Positions 1 to 9,548 are shown, counted from the first letter of the stretch. The stretch is 48,758 bases of DNA from BJGO01 sp039810885 (GCA_039810885.1 JBDHXV010000017.1:1-48758); one strand, 5' to 3'. Notes: generated by a model from the letters alone, not told the origin. Program-made: numbers and translations.

Positions 1-1
1 T

Positions 2-424
2 TTTGTCATTGGCATTACAGCATCAGGCTCTACACCATACGTGCTGGGTGCCGTTAAGAGAGCCCGGGAAGCAGGCATTTCCACAGGGTGTATTACTTGC
101 AATCCAAATACAGAACTGGCAGCATCCGTTGAATATCCCATTGAGGTTATTGTAGGGCCGGAGTTTGTTACGGGAAGTACTCGAATGAAAGCCGGTACTG
201 CACAGAAACTGGTATTAAATATGATTAGCACTACAGTAATGATTCGGATGGGACGTGTGTTGGATAATAAGATGATTGATATGCAATTGACGAATAACAA
301 ATTAATAGATAGGGCAACACGCATTTTGATGAAAACATTTGCTTGGGATTATGAACGTGCAGAACACCGCTTGAAAGAGTTCGGAAGTGTGCGCGCAGTG
401 TTAAAAGCACATAAAAAGATTTAA
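2..424 (+). CDS. murQ: N-acetylmuramic acid 6-phosphate etherase, C-terminal part (5' truncated)
   Basis: This is the last 140 codons of a gene that begins before the window; the frame is open from base 2. MurQ cleaves the D-lactyl ether of MurNAc-6-phosphate to give GlcNAc-6-phosphate during cytoplasmic recycling of cell-wall sugars. The visible part starts inside the SIS sugar-isomerase fold (GITASGSTPYVLGA) and carries the family signature TGSTRMKAGTAQKLVLN, followed by the helical C-terminal tail (YERAEHRLKEFGSVRAVL). A GTG at position 41 is an internal codon, not a start. No terminator is obvious after the stop codon. The assignment is secure because the signature is nearly invariant in MurQ. 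Confidence 0.93.
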   Translation, partial: FVIGITASGSTPYVLGAVKRAREAGISTGCITCNPNTELAASVEYPIEVIVGPEFVTGSTRMKAGTAQKLVLNMISTTVMIRMGRVLDNKMIDMQLTNNKLIDRATRILMKTFAWDYERAEHRLKEFGSVRAVLKAHKKI

Positions 425-519
425 ACTATTTGAATGTTTCCTTAAAATATTTTTCATCTTACCATTAAGATGTGAATCGGTATTTTTATTTTCATGAAAG
501 GCTTATCTCAACAGATTAT

Positions 520-2895
520 ATGAAACATTTCTCTCTTATAGCTCTCCTCTTGCTCTATACGGGTATCAGTTTAGCACAAAACAGCAATCTTCAATTTCGT
601 TCGCAAATAACCTACCCTTTTGAGTGTGCTAATATATGGGGATATGTAGATGCTCAAGGTAATGAGTATGCCCTAGTAGGTACTAAAAATGGGTTATCCA
701 TTTGCGATGTTACTCAGCCTGATTCTATTACAGAATTATTTGCTGTGCCACACAACATCAATGCGTGGCGCGAAGTAAAGACTTATGCTAACCGGGCTTA
801 TGTCGTAAATGAAGCTGGCGGTGGAGTGCTGATTGTTGATTTATCACAATTACCGGATACCGTATCGTATCATTCATTTACCGGGTATGGTATCAAAACT
901 GCTCATACGCTTTGGATTGATGAGTTTGGGAAATTATATCTGATGGGATACAATACCAATGCTAATCTGCCTGAGCAACAGCGGGGAATTATGATATTGG
1001 ATTTAACTACAGATCCGGATAACCCCACCTTACTTGGTACCTGGAATGGTGCTTATGTTCACGATGGGTTTGTACGAGGTGATACAGCCTGGCTTGGTTT
1101 AATCATTGACGGCAAACTTGGTGTGTTAGATGTTACCAATCCTCAGAATGTACAGATTATGGCCTTGCAAAATACTCCAAGTTTATTCTGTCATAATGCC
1201 TGGCCTACTTCAGATAATCATTATGTATTTACCACCGATGAAAAACCCAACTCTTTTTTAACGTGTTACGATGTTTCGTCACTAAACAATATTATGGAAA
1301 CAGACCGCATACAATCTAATCCGGGAAACAATGTTATCGTGCATAATGTTCTTCTATTAAATGATGATTATGCCTGGGTCTCGTATTATCGAGATGGAGT
1401 AGTACTTTTTGACGTAAGTGATAAAGAGAATATGGTACAGGTTGCGAATTATGATACATCGCCATTGAGTGGCAGCGGGTTTAATGGCGATTGGGGTGTT
1501 TATCCATATCTGCCTTCGGGTAATATTATATTGAGCGATATCGAAAATGGGTTGTTTGTGCTCACTCCTACTTATGTAAAAGCAGCACGTATTCAGGGTG
1601 TCATTACTAACTCTGTGAGTGGTTCTCCGATAAACAATGTATTAGTCAATATAAGTGGTACGGCTATTAACAAACATAGTAACATAAACGGAATCTATAA
1701 GAGTGGTATGATGAACGGAGGTACCTACAACCTTCATTTCTCGTGTTATGGATATGAAGAACAAACGGTTCCAGTAACCTTATACAACGACAGTACTGTT
1801 GTGTTAAACATTCAGTTGATTCCGTTGCCTAGCTTTTCTCAGTCTTTTACGATTATTGATTCTGTAAGTAATCAACCACTTCCTTTTGCACAATTATTGG
1901 TTACCGATTATGGGTCATACAATTTTGAAGTAATAGCCGATGCCAATGGAGTTGCAACAATAAATACCTTTTACGCAGGTGTTTATGATGCAATCATCGG
2001 TGTATGGGGTCATAAAACAAAATTATTCAGTAACCTGTCCCTAACCTCTTCAACGAATAGTTATACAGCTAAACTCAGCAAAGGGTATTATGATGATTTT
2101 TATTTTGACTTTGGATGGACTACTGGAACCAACCCACCCGTTGGCCAGTGGGTGCGCGATGTTCCCAATGCAACTTATTACAACAATATTCCTTGCAACC
2201 CCAATCAAGATGTGGTTGGTGATTTTGGTGCCAAATGCTATGTTACTGGCAATGCTGTGAGCAACTCAGCAGGGGATGATGATGTAGATGACGGTTGTGT
2301 TATTTTGATTTCGCCAACTTTTGATTTAAGTAATTATAATAACCCGCTTATTAAATATAGTCGTTGGTTTTGCAATACCGGAAGTACTCCGTCACCAAAC
2401 GATAGTATGACAATTATTATTAACAACGGCATAGAATCGAAAGCTGTTGACATTGTTACCCCCACAGGAAATGCTTCAGAATTATCTAAATGGATTGATA
2501 AGAGCATTATGGTGAAATCATTTATTACGTTAACAAGTAATATGAAACTCTATGTTCGGGTGTGCGACATACCCCCACCGCATCTGGTTGAAGGAGGCTT
2601 TGATTATTTCCGCATTATAGACACTACCAATATGGACTATGTGGAAGATCTATTTAATGAAGATAATCTCTATACTGTTTATCCAAACCCTACAGAAGAT
2701 TATATATACATTTCTTCTTCAAATAAAATCACTCCTATAATTACATTTACTGATATAACAGGAAGAAATGTTAAAGAGATTTCTTCATACAGGAACAACT
2801 CAAAAATTGACATCTCAGATATACCACCAGGTGTATATTTCATTCGCATGATTGCTGCCTCAGGTAATAGAACGGTGAAATTGATTAAACTATAA
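520..2895 (+). CDS. Secreted choice-of-anchor B / LVIVD beta-propeller protein with T9SS sorting domain
   Basis: The ATG at 520 is chosen over the in-frame GTG at 472 because it starts a clean signal peptide (MKHFSLIALLLLYTGISLAQ). After it come about 350 residues of propeller-like repeats with the pattern xxYALVGTxxGLSICDVT and VHDGFVRGDTAWLG, typical of choice-of-anchor B proteins. Next are two carboxypeptidase-regulatory-like beta domains (around residues 360-520), a jelly-roll-like segment (around 530-700) and a C-terminal T9SS type A sorting domain (YPNPTEDYIYISSS to GVYFIRMI). The protein should be exported and either anchored to the cell surface or released. Its substrate cannot be read from sequence. 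The propeller call is by pattern; the signal peptide and sorting domain are clear. Confidence 0.85.
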   Translation: MKHFSLIALLLLYTGISLAQNSNLQFRSQITYPFECANIWGYVDAQGNEYALVGTKNGLSICDVTQPDSITELFAVPHNINAWREVKTYANRAYVVNEAGGGVLIVDLSQLPDTVSYHSFTGYGIKTAHTLWIDEFGKLYLMGYNTNANLPEQQRGIMILDLTTDPDNPTLLGTWNGAYVHDGFVRGDTAWLGLIIDGKLGVLDVTNPQNVQIMALQNTPSLFCHNAWPTSDNHYVFTTDEKPNSFLTCYDVSSLNNIMETDRIQSNPGNNVIVHNVLLLNDDYAWVSYYRDGVVLFDVSDKENMVQVANYDTSPLSGSGFNGDWGVYPYLPSGNIILSDIENGLFVLTPTYVKAARIQGVITNSVSGSPINNVLVNISGTAINKHSNINGIYKSGMMNGGTYNLHFSCYGYEEQTVPVTLYNDSTVVLNIQLIPLPSFSQSFTIIDSVSNQPLPFAQLLVTDYGSYNFEVIADANGVATINTFYAGVYDAIIGVWGHKTKLFSNLSLTSSTNSYTAKLSKGYYDDFYFDFGWTTGTNPPVGQWVRDVPNATYYNNIPCNPNQDVVGDFGAKCYVTGNAVSNSAGDDDVDDGCVILISPTFDLSNYNNPLIKYSRWFCNTGSTPSPNDSMTIIINNGIESKAVDIVTPTGNASELSKWIDKSIMVKSFITLTSNMKLYVRVCDIPPPHLVEGGFDYFRIIDTTNMDYVEDLFNEDNLYTVYPNPTEDYIYISSSNKITPIITFTDITGRNVKEISSYRNNSKIDISDIPPGVYFIRMIAASGNRTVKLIKL

Positions 2896-2906
2896 TAAGC
2901 ATTGCA

Positions 2907-2937
2907 TTGATAATCGATTTTATAATCCTTAATTTTA
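2907..2937 (+). promoter_or_regulatory. Possible Bacteroidota promoter of prfB
   Basis: TTG at 2907-2909, a 20-base spacer, then TAATTTTA at 2930-2937. This resembles the TTG / TAnnTTTG promoter with one mismatch in the -7 box and lies just before the prfB ATG at 2945, so the leader would be very short. It is a sequence match only. Confidence 0.35.
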
Positions 2938-2944
2938 CCGCACG

Positions 2945-4040
2945 ATGACGATTGAGCAATTAAAGAATATAAAAAGCCGTTGTGAGGCTTTGAGGAGGTT
3001 TCTTTGACGTTTCCAAGCGACAGGAAGAACTCAATGAAATAGAACTTAAGACAGCAGACCCCAACTTTTGGAATAATCCTTCTAGGGCACAATCCATTCT
3101 GAAGGAAATTAAAATACATAAGTTTTGGCTGCAACACTACAATGGATTAAAACGAGCAGTAGATGATACTGAAGTAATGTATCAGTTCTATCAGAGTGGT
3201 GAAGTACCCATGGAAGAAGTCGATGAACAAATGCAAAAGGCCATTCAGACAATCGAAAACTTAGAGTTTCAATGTACGTTCACACATCCTGAAGACTCGA
3301 TGAGTTGCGTTTTGGAGATTAACAGTGGTGCTGGCGGTACCGAGAGCCAAGATTGGGTACAAATGCTGATGCGTATGTATGTTATGTACGCAGAGAACAA
3401 AAGGTTTAAAGTAAGTGAACTGGATGTGCAGCCCGGCGAGGTTGCAGGGATGAAAAGCGTATCGCTCGAAATTGATGGTGAGTTTGCTTATGGCTACCTG
3501 AAGAGTGAATCAGGGGTGCATCGCCTTGTGCGAATTTCACCATTCGATTCGAATGCACGAAGGCACACCTCATTTGCTTCTGTTTTTGTTTACCCTTTAG
3601 TAGATGATACGATTAATATTGAAGTCAATTTAGCTGATATCACGTGGGAAACTTTTCGAAGCGGCGGAAAAGGCGGGCAAAATGTAAACAAGGTGGAAAC
3701 CGCGGTACGCCTACGTCATGCGCCAAGCGGCTTTGTCGTTGAGTGTCAGAAAGAGCGTTCACAAAGTGCGAATAAGGAACTTGCTTTAAAAATGTTAAAG
3801 AGTAAATTGTATGAAGAAGAGATTCGTAAACAAAACGAAGCTCGTGATAAGATTGAATCGGGTAAACTTAAGATCGAATGGGGCTCGCAAATTAGAAATT
3901 ATGTTCTACATCCTTACAAATTAGTCAAGGATGCCCGTACGGGCTATGAGACTTCTGATGTGCAGGGTGTAATGGACGGGCATCTTGATGAATTTATCAA
4001 GTCATATCTAATGATGTTACGAGAAGAAAAGACTAATTAA
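2945..4040 (+). CDS. prfB: Peptide chain release factor 2 (RF2), programmed +1 frameshift
   Basis: RF2 releases the finished peptide at UGA and UAA codons. Translation starts at 2945 (MTIEQLKNIKSR), reads 20 codons to CTT at 3002-3004 and meets an in-frame TGA at 3005. It continues after a +1 slip from GAC at 3006 (DVSKRQEEL) to the stop ending at 4040, giving about 364 residues, the normal RF2 length. The joined parts are 2945-3004 and 3006-4040. The slip site is the classical CTT TGA C, preceded by AGGAGG at 2993-2998. The RF2 anticodon-like SPF tripeptide (RISPFDSNARR) and the catalytic GGQ loop (GGKGGQNVNKVETAV) are both present. The gene is convergent with rpoD. Annotating from the ATG at 3177 would lose the N-terminal domain. 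Confidence 0.96.
2993..3008 (+). promoter_or_regulatory. prfB +1 programmed frameshift signal
   Basis: AGGAGG (2993-2998), TTT, CTT (3002-3004), TGA (3005-3007), C. The SD-like element, its 3-base distance from the CTT slip codon and the TGAC stop context match the known RF2 autoregulatory site. When RF2 is scarce the ribosome pauses at the weak stop and slips +1, making more RF2. Confidence 0.93.
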
Positions 4041-4105
4041 GATTTTACAATCGCTTTCCATACTTCTGAGCTTGCTTCTCACAATGCAATAAACCATATT
4101 AATAC

Positions 4106-4141
4106 AAAAACCCCGTGAATAAATGATATCTATTCACGGGG
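4106..4141 (-). terminator. Rho-independent terminator of rpoD
   Basis: An 11-bp perfect stem (CCCCGTGAATA at 4111-4121 with TATTCACGGGG at 4131-4141) has a 9-base loop and is followed, on the minus strand, by five T residues (4110-4106). It lies about 30 bases past the rpoD stop. The plus side has no T tract, so it may only partly serve prfB. Confidence 0.85.
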
Positions 4142-4169
4142 AAGAAAGGATGGGGATCCCTTCTGATTA

Positions 4170-5036
4170 TTATCTTCCCAAGTATGCCTTCAAAGCCTTG
4201 CTATTCCCCGATTTGCGTAACTTGCGAATTGCTTTCTCTTTAATTTGCCGTACACGCTCTTTCGTTAAATGGAAACGGCTGCCAATTTCGTCCAAACCCA
4301 TTTGCTGCTCTCCGTTAATACCAAAGTAGCAAGAAAGAATAGCTGCATCTCGGGTGTTCATCGTAGCCAAAATATCCTTAACATCATTTCTTAAGGACTC
4401 ATTATATAAATCATCGATTACCGTACGACTATTTATATCTGCCGTTAAATCGGCCATGGTTGCTTTCTCATCTTCGCCTATAGGAGCATCCATAGACGAA
4501 TGCCGTGTCATACCTTTGAGCATTTCTTCAACGTCCCTTACCGATACATTAAGTATTTCAGCTAATTCATCTTTTGAGGGCTCGCGCTCGAAATTTTGTT
4601 CAAAGCGAATCATTATTTTATTGATCTTAGAAAAAGAGCCTATTTTGTTAAGAGGCAAACGTACCATGCGGGAGTGTTCGACTAAGGCCTGCATAATACT
4701 TTGGCGAATCCACCATACAGCATAAGAGATAAACTTAAACCCTTTTGATTCATCAAAACGTTGGGCTGCTTTTATCAAACCTATATTGCCCTCATTAATC
4801 AAATCGCTTAAAGCAAGTCCCTGATTCTGATATTGCTTGGCAACTGAAACTACAAAACGCAAATTAGCTTTTGTCATTTGCTCCAGAGCATCTGTATCAC
4901 CCTGCTTGATTCGGCGGGCTAAGGTAACTTCTTGTTCGGGTGTTATCATTTGTTGTTGTGCTACATCGTGCAGGTAGCGCTCCAGAGAATCATTCTCGCG
5001 TGCTGTAATCTGTCTGGTAATTTTTAATTGTCTCAT
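4170..5036 (-). CDS. rpoD: Primary RNA polymerase sigma factor, sigma-70 family (Bacteroidota type)
   Basis: This is the housekeeping sigma factor, which directs RNA polymerase to promoters. At 288 residues it has the short form typical of Bacteroidota, with no long region 1.1. Region 1.2 is at about residues 17-48 and region 2 at about 55-125 (NLRFVVSVAKQYQNQGL, DLINEGNIGLIKAAQRFD, then the -10-binding helix FISYAVWWIRQSIMQAL). Region 3 follows, and region 4 holds the helix-turn-helix DEIGSRFHLTKERVRQIKEK. It stands alone, with its own terminator and about 200 bases of leader. It is the expected reader of the TAnnTTTG promoters noted in this window. Confidence 0.95.
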   Translation of the reverse strand: MRQLKITRQITARENDSLERYLHDVAQQQMITPEQEVTLARRIKQGDTDALEQMTKANLRFVVSVAKQYQNQGLALSDLINEGNIGLIKAAQRFDESKGFKFISYAVWWIRQSIMQALVEHSRMVRLPLNKIGSFSKINKIMIRFEQNFEREPSKDELAEILNVSVRDVEEMLKGMTRHSSMDAPIGEDEKATMADLTADINSRTVIDDLYNESLRNDVKDILATMNTRDAAILSCYFGINGEQQMGLDEIGSRFHLTKERVRQIKEKAIRKLRKSGNSKALKAYLGR

Positions 5037-5233
5037 GAAATTTTATGTTGAATAAATAGTTAAGAATTGCTGCCTTTAACGACGCTATTCTGGCGAGGTT
5101 ACACAGATTAAAATTCAAAATTTGATGAAATCCATTTTTATTTTATTCAACGGTGTAACATTATTACAAATAACAATTCACACGAATTCGCTTACATGCC
5201 ATTCTGTTAATCATTCTCAAAATAAGAGGCAAT

Positions 5234-5265
5234 AAAAAAAGGGCATCTGACGACAGATGCCCTTT
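5234..5265 (-). terminator. Rho-independent terminator after the OmpA-like gene
   Basis: A perfect 12-bp stem (AAAGGGCATCTG at 5238-5249 with CAGATGCCCTTT at 5254-5265) has a 4-base loop and is followed on the minus strand by a run of T residues. It separates the leftward envelope operon from rpoD. Confidence 0.9.
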
Positions 5266-5320
5266 AAAAAGATTAAACTTAGTTCTGCTCTATCTTAATT
5301 ATATCTGTGCATAAAATGGA

Positions 5321-7705
5321 TTAATGACAAGTATCACAAAATACCTTTTTAACTGCCGGATTGTCAAGCACCTGGAAACTGAGATAAGGCTTTCCAAATA
5401 ATTGACAGAAACGTGTTTGGTTTAATTCCGCTGCACGGCTCATTGCCAATCTGAAATTACGGCTGAAGATTTCATCAGGGAAATGCGCTGCTATGGCAAT
5501 GTATGTAAACACCAGATTTTCATTGACTTTCTCATCGGATAAATAAGGCTCTAATAATTTGCGTGCATAAGCTAAATCACCGTGACGTTGGAAGATGGTG
5601 GCTAGTTTGAGTGAGTTTTCCCAATTCGCAGCTTCGAGGTTAAAGATCTTTTTTATGCGATCCATGCTGGTTTTCAAGCCATCATTTGGTACACCCGGAT
5701 CAAGGGTATCCACTTTTTCAATAATGCGGAATTGATATTCCAGATTCAATGCATCATTCATACGCTGAGGTATGCGGCTGTTGTAAAGTTGATTGATTCT
5801 GTTTTGTGTAGGTATAATTGATTTAACATCTGCGATCTCATCTGATTTAATATCAAAGTAAATTTTATTCCATGCTGCAAAATCATCATTTGGAAATTTA
5901 TCGGTGAGTTTGTTCATCTTTTCACGTAAGGTTGGATATATCGAGTCGGCATGGTTAAACTTATTATCAATATACATTTGACTAACAATTATAGGTATAT
6001 ACGGAGCATCTTCGGGTACTTCCACATTCAGGTATTGCTTAAAACCATAACGTTTCTTTACGATTTGTTGTACTAAATAACGCGAGATGCGTTTTGCTGT
6101 TTCAACATCTTTCTTTGCTATTGATTTACGTAAGCTGTTGCATACAAATGTTTCTTCGTTTGCACCTGTAAAATCATAGGTTACTTTCATTTCAATGTAA
6201 GCAAAACGTTCTTCCGCTAAGAGCGTTTCCAGTTCCACGTTTCCACCCTTGTTCAACTTGTCTATCACATCTTTTTTACTCAACGTAGTGTACTCTTTGT
6301 ATTCATTCTTACCTTTTATCTGTTGTTGGAAGAGTTCCCAACTATCGCTGGTGGTAATGGTAGCTGTAACTTTTTTGCCGCCTTGCATTTTTTCCAAAGC
6401 CGCAACAATACTCTTAGCTCGGTCTTGTTGCAACTTAGAGTTGCGTGTAGAGTCTCCTTCCAGCGAGGAGTTAGCCTGAATGCTGATTGAGTTAATGATA
6501 AATTGAGGCTCTTTCAAGGCATCCAAGAAGGGCTTAATATCTTTCACATCATAGTTCGATTTATCTTTCTCAAACGGTATTTTAAAGGTGAGCGTTTGAT
6601 CTTCGGGTTTGGGATAATATTTAGATGGATCGCTTGATGTAATGGAATCAGGATAAAATGCTAATGGATCAACCCCATCATTTTCGTCCCCTTCGAGATA
6701 CTGGCGATTCATCACTTTGCAGATATTACGGTCTAAGATGAAATAGAGGTTTATTTCATAATTCTCGTCGATCTTTTTAAGCACACGTTTGGGGATCTTT
6801 GCAATGACTCCTTTATACGTATTATTCTTCGGATCATTCTTCGTATTTAGATTTCCGTTTAACAGTTTGCTTTGTAATGCCGGCTTAAATAAGAAGCCTT
6901 TGGAGTTCAGATTGTAATCAAAAATATTGTCTCCGCTGCACGGATATTGACGCCGTTGTACAAATTCTACCGCAACACCGTCACCCGGATTTTTAAAATA
7001 TTTCTTAAATTTCTTAAAGTCGTTATATTCGAGGTAAACCCGGTTGCCTTCTACTTTTACACCATCATAAAGGCTTTGTAAATCGGGGAATTTAGCGCAG
7101 TTTTTACATCCCTTTTCGTCGTAAGGATATAAACCTCGTTTCGACTTGGTGTATTTTAATGGAAGTTTCTTTCTGTCTTTTGCGCCGGCATTAAATGCAT
7201 CAATACCACCGAACAGAATGGATATATATATTTTCTTTTTGTCGTCACGAAAGTATGCTCCTGCACCGGCATAGACATATTTAGGGTTCTTTACAATGAC
7301 TTCAAACTTTTTATTTTTTAATATTTTTTCAATGGCATCGGCTGCAGCTTCCTGATAAGTCAAGAATGACTTGCCTTTTCCGACTGAGATTTCAATTGCT
7401 ACTTCCTGAACTTTGCGTGTAGCACCCGCCTTTTTAGCTTCGTTGCTGGCATAATCAGGTACGAGTACAATTTTAGAAGCGTTGCCATACCCGGTTGCCA
7501 GCTTTAACGCTGCGGTTCCCAGTTCGCTGCGTTCCATAACGGAATCCATGCCGGAGCGCCAGCGTGACTCATTAATTCCGTTGAGAACGGGTGTAAGTAA
7601 CTGTGATTGATCAAAACTGTTTGGGTCAATCTCTTGCGCTGTCGCACGCAAAGATGTTAATGTAATAGCAATGAAAAATAAATTGCGTAAAGCGAATTTT
7701 ATCAT
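5321..7705 (-). CDS. Exported protein with OmpA-like domain, possibly CAP-like N-terminus
   Basis: The protein has 794 residues with a signal peptide (residues 1-23, ending TAQ), so it is periplasmic or at the cell surface. Residues about 365-480 look like an OmpA-type peptidoglycan-binding fold: beta strand (TFKIPFEKDKSNYD), a helix, then SISIQANSSLEGD and NSKLQQDRAKSIVAALEK, which matches the N-x-x-L-x-x-x-RA signature. The first 150 residues (WRSGMDSVMERSELGTAA, then YQEAAADAIEKILK and KYVYAGAGAYF) recall the CAP/SCP fold, but weakly. The C-terminal third is helical and repeat-like. The last residues are VFCDTCH, and there is a CKNC at about residue 190. It is the third gene of a leftward block with the T9SS subtilase and the lipoprotein. 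The exact role is unknown. Confidence 0.7.
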   Translation of the reverse strand: MIKFALRNLFFIAITLTSLRATAQEIDPNSFDQSQLLTPVLNGINESRWRSGMDSVMERSELGTAALKLATGYGNASKIVLVPDYASNEAKKAGATRKVQEVAIEISVGKGKSFLTYQEAAADAIEKILKNKKFEVIVKNPKYVYAGAGAYFRDDKKKIYISILFGGIDAFNAGAKDRKKLPLKYTKSKRGLYPYDEKGCKNCAKFPDLQSLYDGVKVEGNRVYLEYNDFKKFKKYFKNPGDGVAVEFVQRRQYPCSGDNIFDYNLNSKGFLFKPALQSKLLNGNLNTKNDPKNNTYKGVIAKIPKRVLKKIDENYEINLYFILDRNICKVMNRQYLEGDENDGVDPLAFYPDSITSSDPSKYYPKPEDQTLTFKIPFEKDKSNYDVKDIKPFLDALKEPQFIINSISIQANSSLEGDSTRNSKLQQDRAKSIVAALEKMQGGKKVTATITTSDSWELFQQQIKGKNEYKEYTTLSKKDVIDKLNKGGNVELETLLAEERFAYIEMKVTYDFTGANEETFVCNSLRKSIAKKDVETAKRISRYLVQQIVKKRYGFKQYLNVEVPEDAPYIPIIVSQMYIDNKFNHADSIYPTLREKMNKLTDKFPNDDFAAWNKIYFDIKSDEIADVKSIIPTQNRINQLYNSRIPQRMNDALNLEYQFRIIEKVDTLDPGVPNDGLKTSMDRIKKIFNLEAANWENSLKLATIFQRHGDLAYARKLLEPYLSDEKVNENLVFTYIAIAAHFPDEIFSRNFRLAMSRAAELNQTRFCQLFGKPYLSFQVLDNPAVKKVFCDTCH

Positions 7706-7828
7706 AAGATTTTGTTGATTCTACATTTAAGGAGGAACGATATTAGTTAAAAAAATGCATACACATAGGTATCGGGGCTGCTGTTTTGCGGCAAATTTTC
7801 CCACATTTTATCTACATTCATTTGTGCG

Positions 7829-9499
7829 TTATTTTGCCTTAATAACTTTTAATTCAAAGGCTTTTTCCTCTGTAATAAGGCGAAGTATATAAAATCCTAT
7901 AGGTAGCGCATCAGTAAGTGTTACTAATTGATTATATCCTTCGGCAACATAATACGAGTCGGATTTAATCCATCTTCCTGTATAATCATATACTTGTAAA
8001 ATTACATCACGTCTTGTGCTGCTTTTAAATACTGTCGTAAAAGATGATGTAAATGGATTAGGATAAACCAAGGGTGTTTCGTCATTTTCGACTTTACTCA
8101 AATCCACCTGGCTTAGTATTAAGTCAGCTAACTGAAAGTCGGGGATACCATATCCATATAAGGTATCCGGCACCAAAAAGCGATCTGCTGACTGAATTAC
8201 AGCATCTATAATTTCCTGTACCGTTTTATCGGGATGCGCCTGACGAAGACAGGCTACCATCCCTGCAATTACAGGGTTTGAAAAGGAGGTTCCATTTCCT
8301 GCATTGTAATCTCCATTGTAAACATTGGCAATTGTTGTTTGTACCCCTTGAGCCACCACTTCGGGTTTTACTCTACCATCTGCACTATATCCGTGAGAAC
8401 TGAAGGGTGCAATGGTTTTATTATTATTAACAGCACCTACACATAAGATGTGTTTTGCATCAGAGGGTGCAGTTATATATCTCCATTTGCTTGCACCCTG
8501 GTTGCCCGCAGAGTTACAAACGATAATCCCTTTAGAAGCCGCAATGGAGGCCCCTATAGAGGAAACGCATGTTGTGCCGTTCATATCTGCATAGGTATGG
8601 TTCATGGTGCTGTCATCAAATTGAGAATATCCCAGGCTGGACGAAATAACATCTGCTCCAATGCTATCAGCAAATTCAGCAGCAGCAACCCAATTATATT
8701 CTTCAATCGGGTATTCGCTTGTAAGTTCTTCTGACCGGCATAATACAAAAGTTGCATCGGGGGCAGTTCCAATCATACGCCCCGGCTTATTAGCAGCAAT
8801 AATACTCAGGCATTGTGCTCCATGTGATCCTTCTTCAAATAAGGAGATATTATTTCCAGTAAAATCTCTAACCGCCAAGATGCGATGATTTACAAACAGG
8901 TGCTGCATAGAAGGATGAACGTTGGTATTTAAAAATCCTCCATCGAAAACAGCTATTATGACACCTTCACCGGTATATCCTTTTTGGTGCATCCCTACTC
9001 CGTTTACCATAGCAATTTGATTTAATGCGGTGCCATAGTCTTCTGACTCTTTCATAAGTGCATCAGGGTTATTATTAATGAAAGTGCGTTTTATAATCGG
9101 CTTCGGTTTTTGTTCCACTAAATGAGCCACAGGCTTTTTACTGATTACAAAAGGAAAGGACATTATTTTTTCTAAGGCCAACGAGTCTTTAGTCGCTATA
9201 ACTATACAGTTGAGCCATTTGGAATAATTCTGAACATAAACACCGGTACTGTATATACTATCAAGGTATGATGGCGTAAGCGGAAGGTCTTGCTCCGAAA
9301 CCGGTATGTTAAAGCGATGACGACGTTCTAAAGCACGCGGTGATAAGTAACTTGAGGGATTATATATGCTATACGGATTGTTATTCTTATCACTGAATTG
9401 AATTACGTACTTACTGTAAACAGAGGTTTGTGCTTTAGAAACAAAAGCAGTTGCAATTATGCAAAACAACATCATCGTTAATCGAAATGCAATTTTCAT
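7829..9499 (-). CDS. Secreted subtilisin-like (S8) serine peptidase with T9SS sorting domain
   Basis: The ATG at 9499 is preferred over the GTG at 9505, giving 556 residues with a signal peptide (MKIAFRLTMMLFCIIATAFV...). The S8 catalytic residues are all present: Asp186 (IIAVFDGGF), His226 (EEGSHGAQC), Asn333 (CNSAGNQG) and Ser405 (GNGTSFSNPV). Residues about 25-125 look like an inhibitor-type propeptide. The C-terminus is a T9SS type A sorting domain (YPNPFTSSF, then GRWIKSD and GFYILRLI). It should be an active, surface-exposed or released endopeptidase. It lies downstream of the lipoprotein with a 49-base gap, probably in the same transcript. No key residue is missing. Confidence 0.92.
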   Translation of the reverse strand: MKIAFRLTMMLFCIIATAFVSKAQTSVYSKYVIQFSDKNNNPYSIYNPSSYLSPRALERRHRFNIPVSEQDLPLTPSYLDSIYSTGVYVQNYSKWLNCIVIATKDSLALEKIMSFPFVISKKPVAHLVEQKPKPIIKRTFINNNPDALMKESEDYGTALNQIAMVNGVGMHQKGYTGEGVIIAVFDGGFLNTNVHPSMQHLFVNHRILAVRDFTGNNISLFEEGSHGAQCLSIIAANKPGRMIGTAPDATFVLCRSEELTSEYPIEEYNWVAAAEFADSIGADVISSSLGYSQFDDSTMNHTYADMNGTTCVSSIGASIAASKGIIVCNSAGNQGASKWRYITAPSDAKHILCVGAVNNNKTIAPFSSHGYSADGRVKPEVVAQGVQTTIANVYNGDYNAGNGTSFSNPVIAGMVACLRQAHPDKTVQEIIDAVIQSADRFLVPDTLYGYGIPDFQLADLILSQVDLSKVENDETPLVYPNPFTSSFTTVFKSSTRRDVILQVYDYTGRWIKSDSYYVAEGYNQLVTLTDALPIGFYILRLITEEKAFELKVIKAK

Positions 9500-9548
9500 G
9501 AGCACAAAGATGTGTTGTATTTAACAAAACAACTTTTCATGATAGGTA

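Noticed and set aside
464..490. Small stem CATCTTA-CCAT-TAAGATG after murQ as a terminator
   Set aside because: The stem is short and no T tract follows on either strand at the right place.
2700..3137. Minus-strand frame of 145 codons overlapping the end of the propeller gene and the start of prfB
   Set aside because: It runs against the T9SS sorting domain and the RF2 N-terminal region, which are both well supported, and has no recognisable motif.
3177..4040. A separate RF2-like gene starting at 3177
   Set aside because: The frame continues upstream to 3006, and the CTT TGA C site joins it to the ATG at 2945, giving a full-length RF2.
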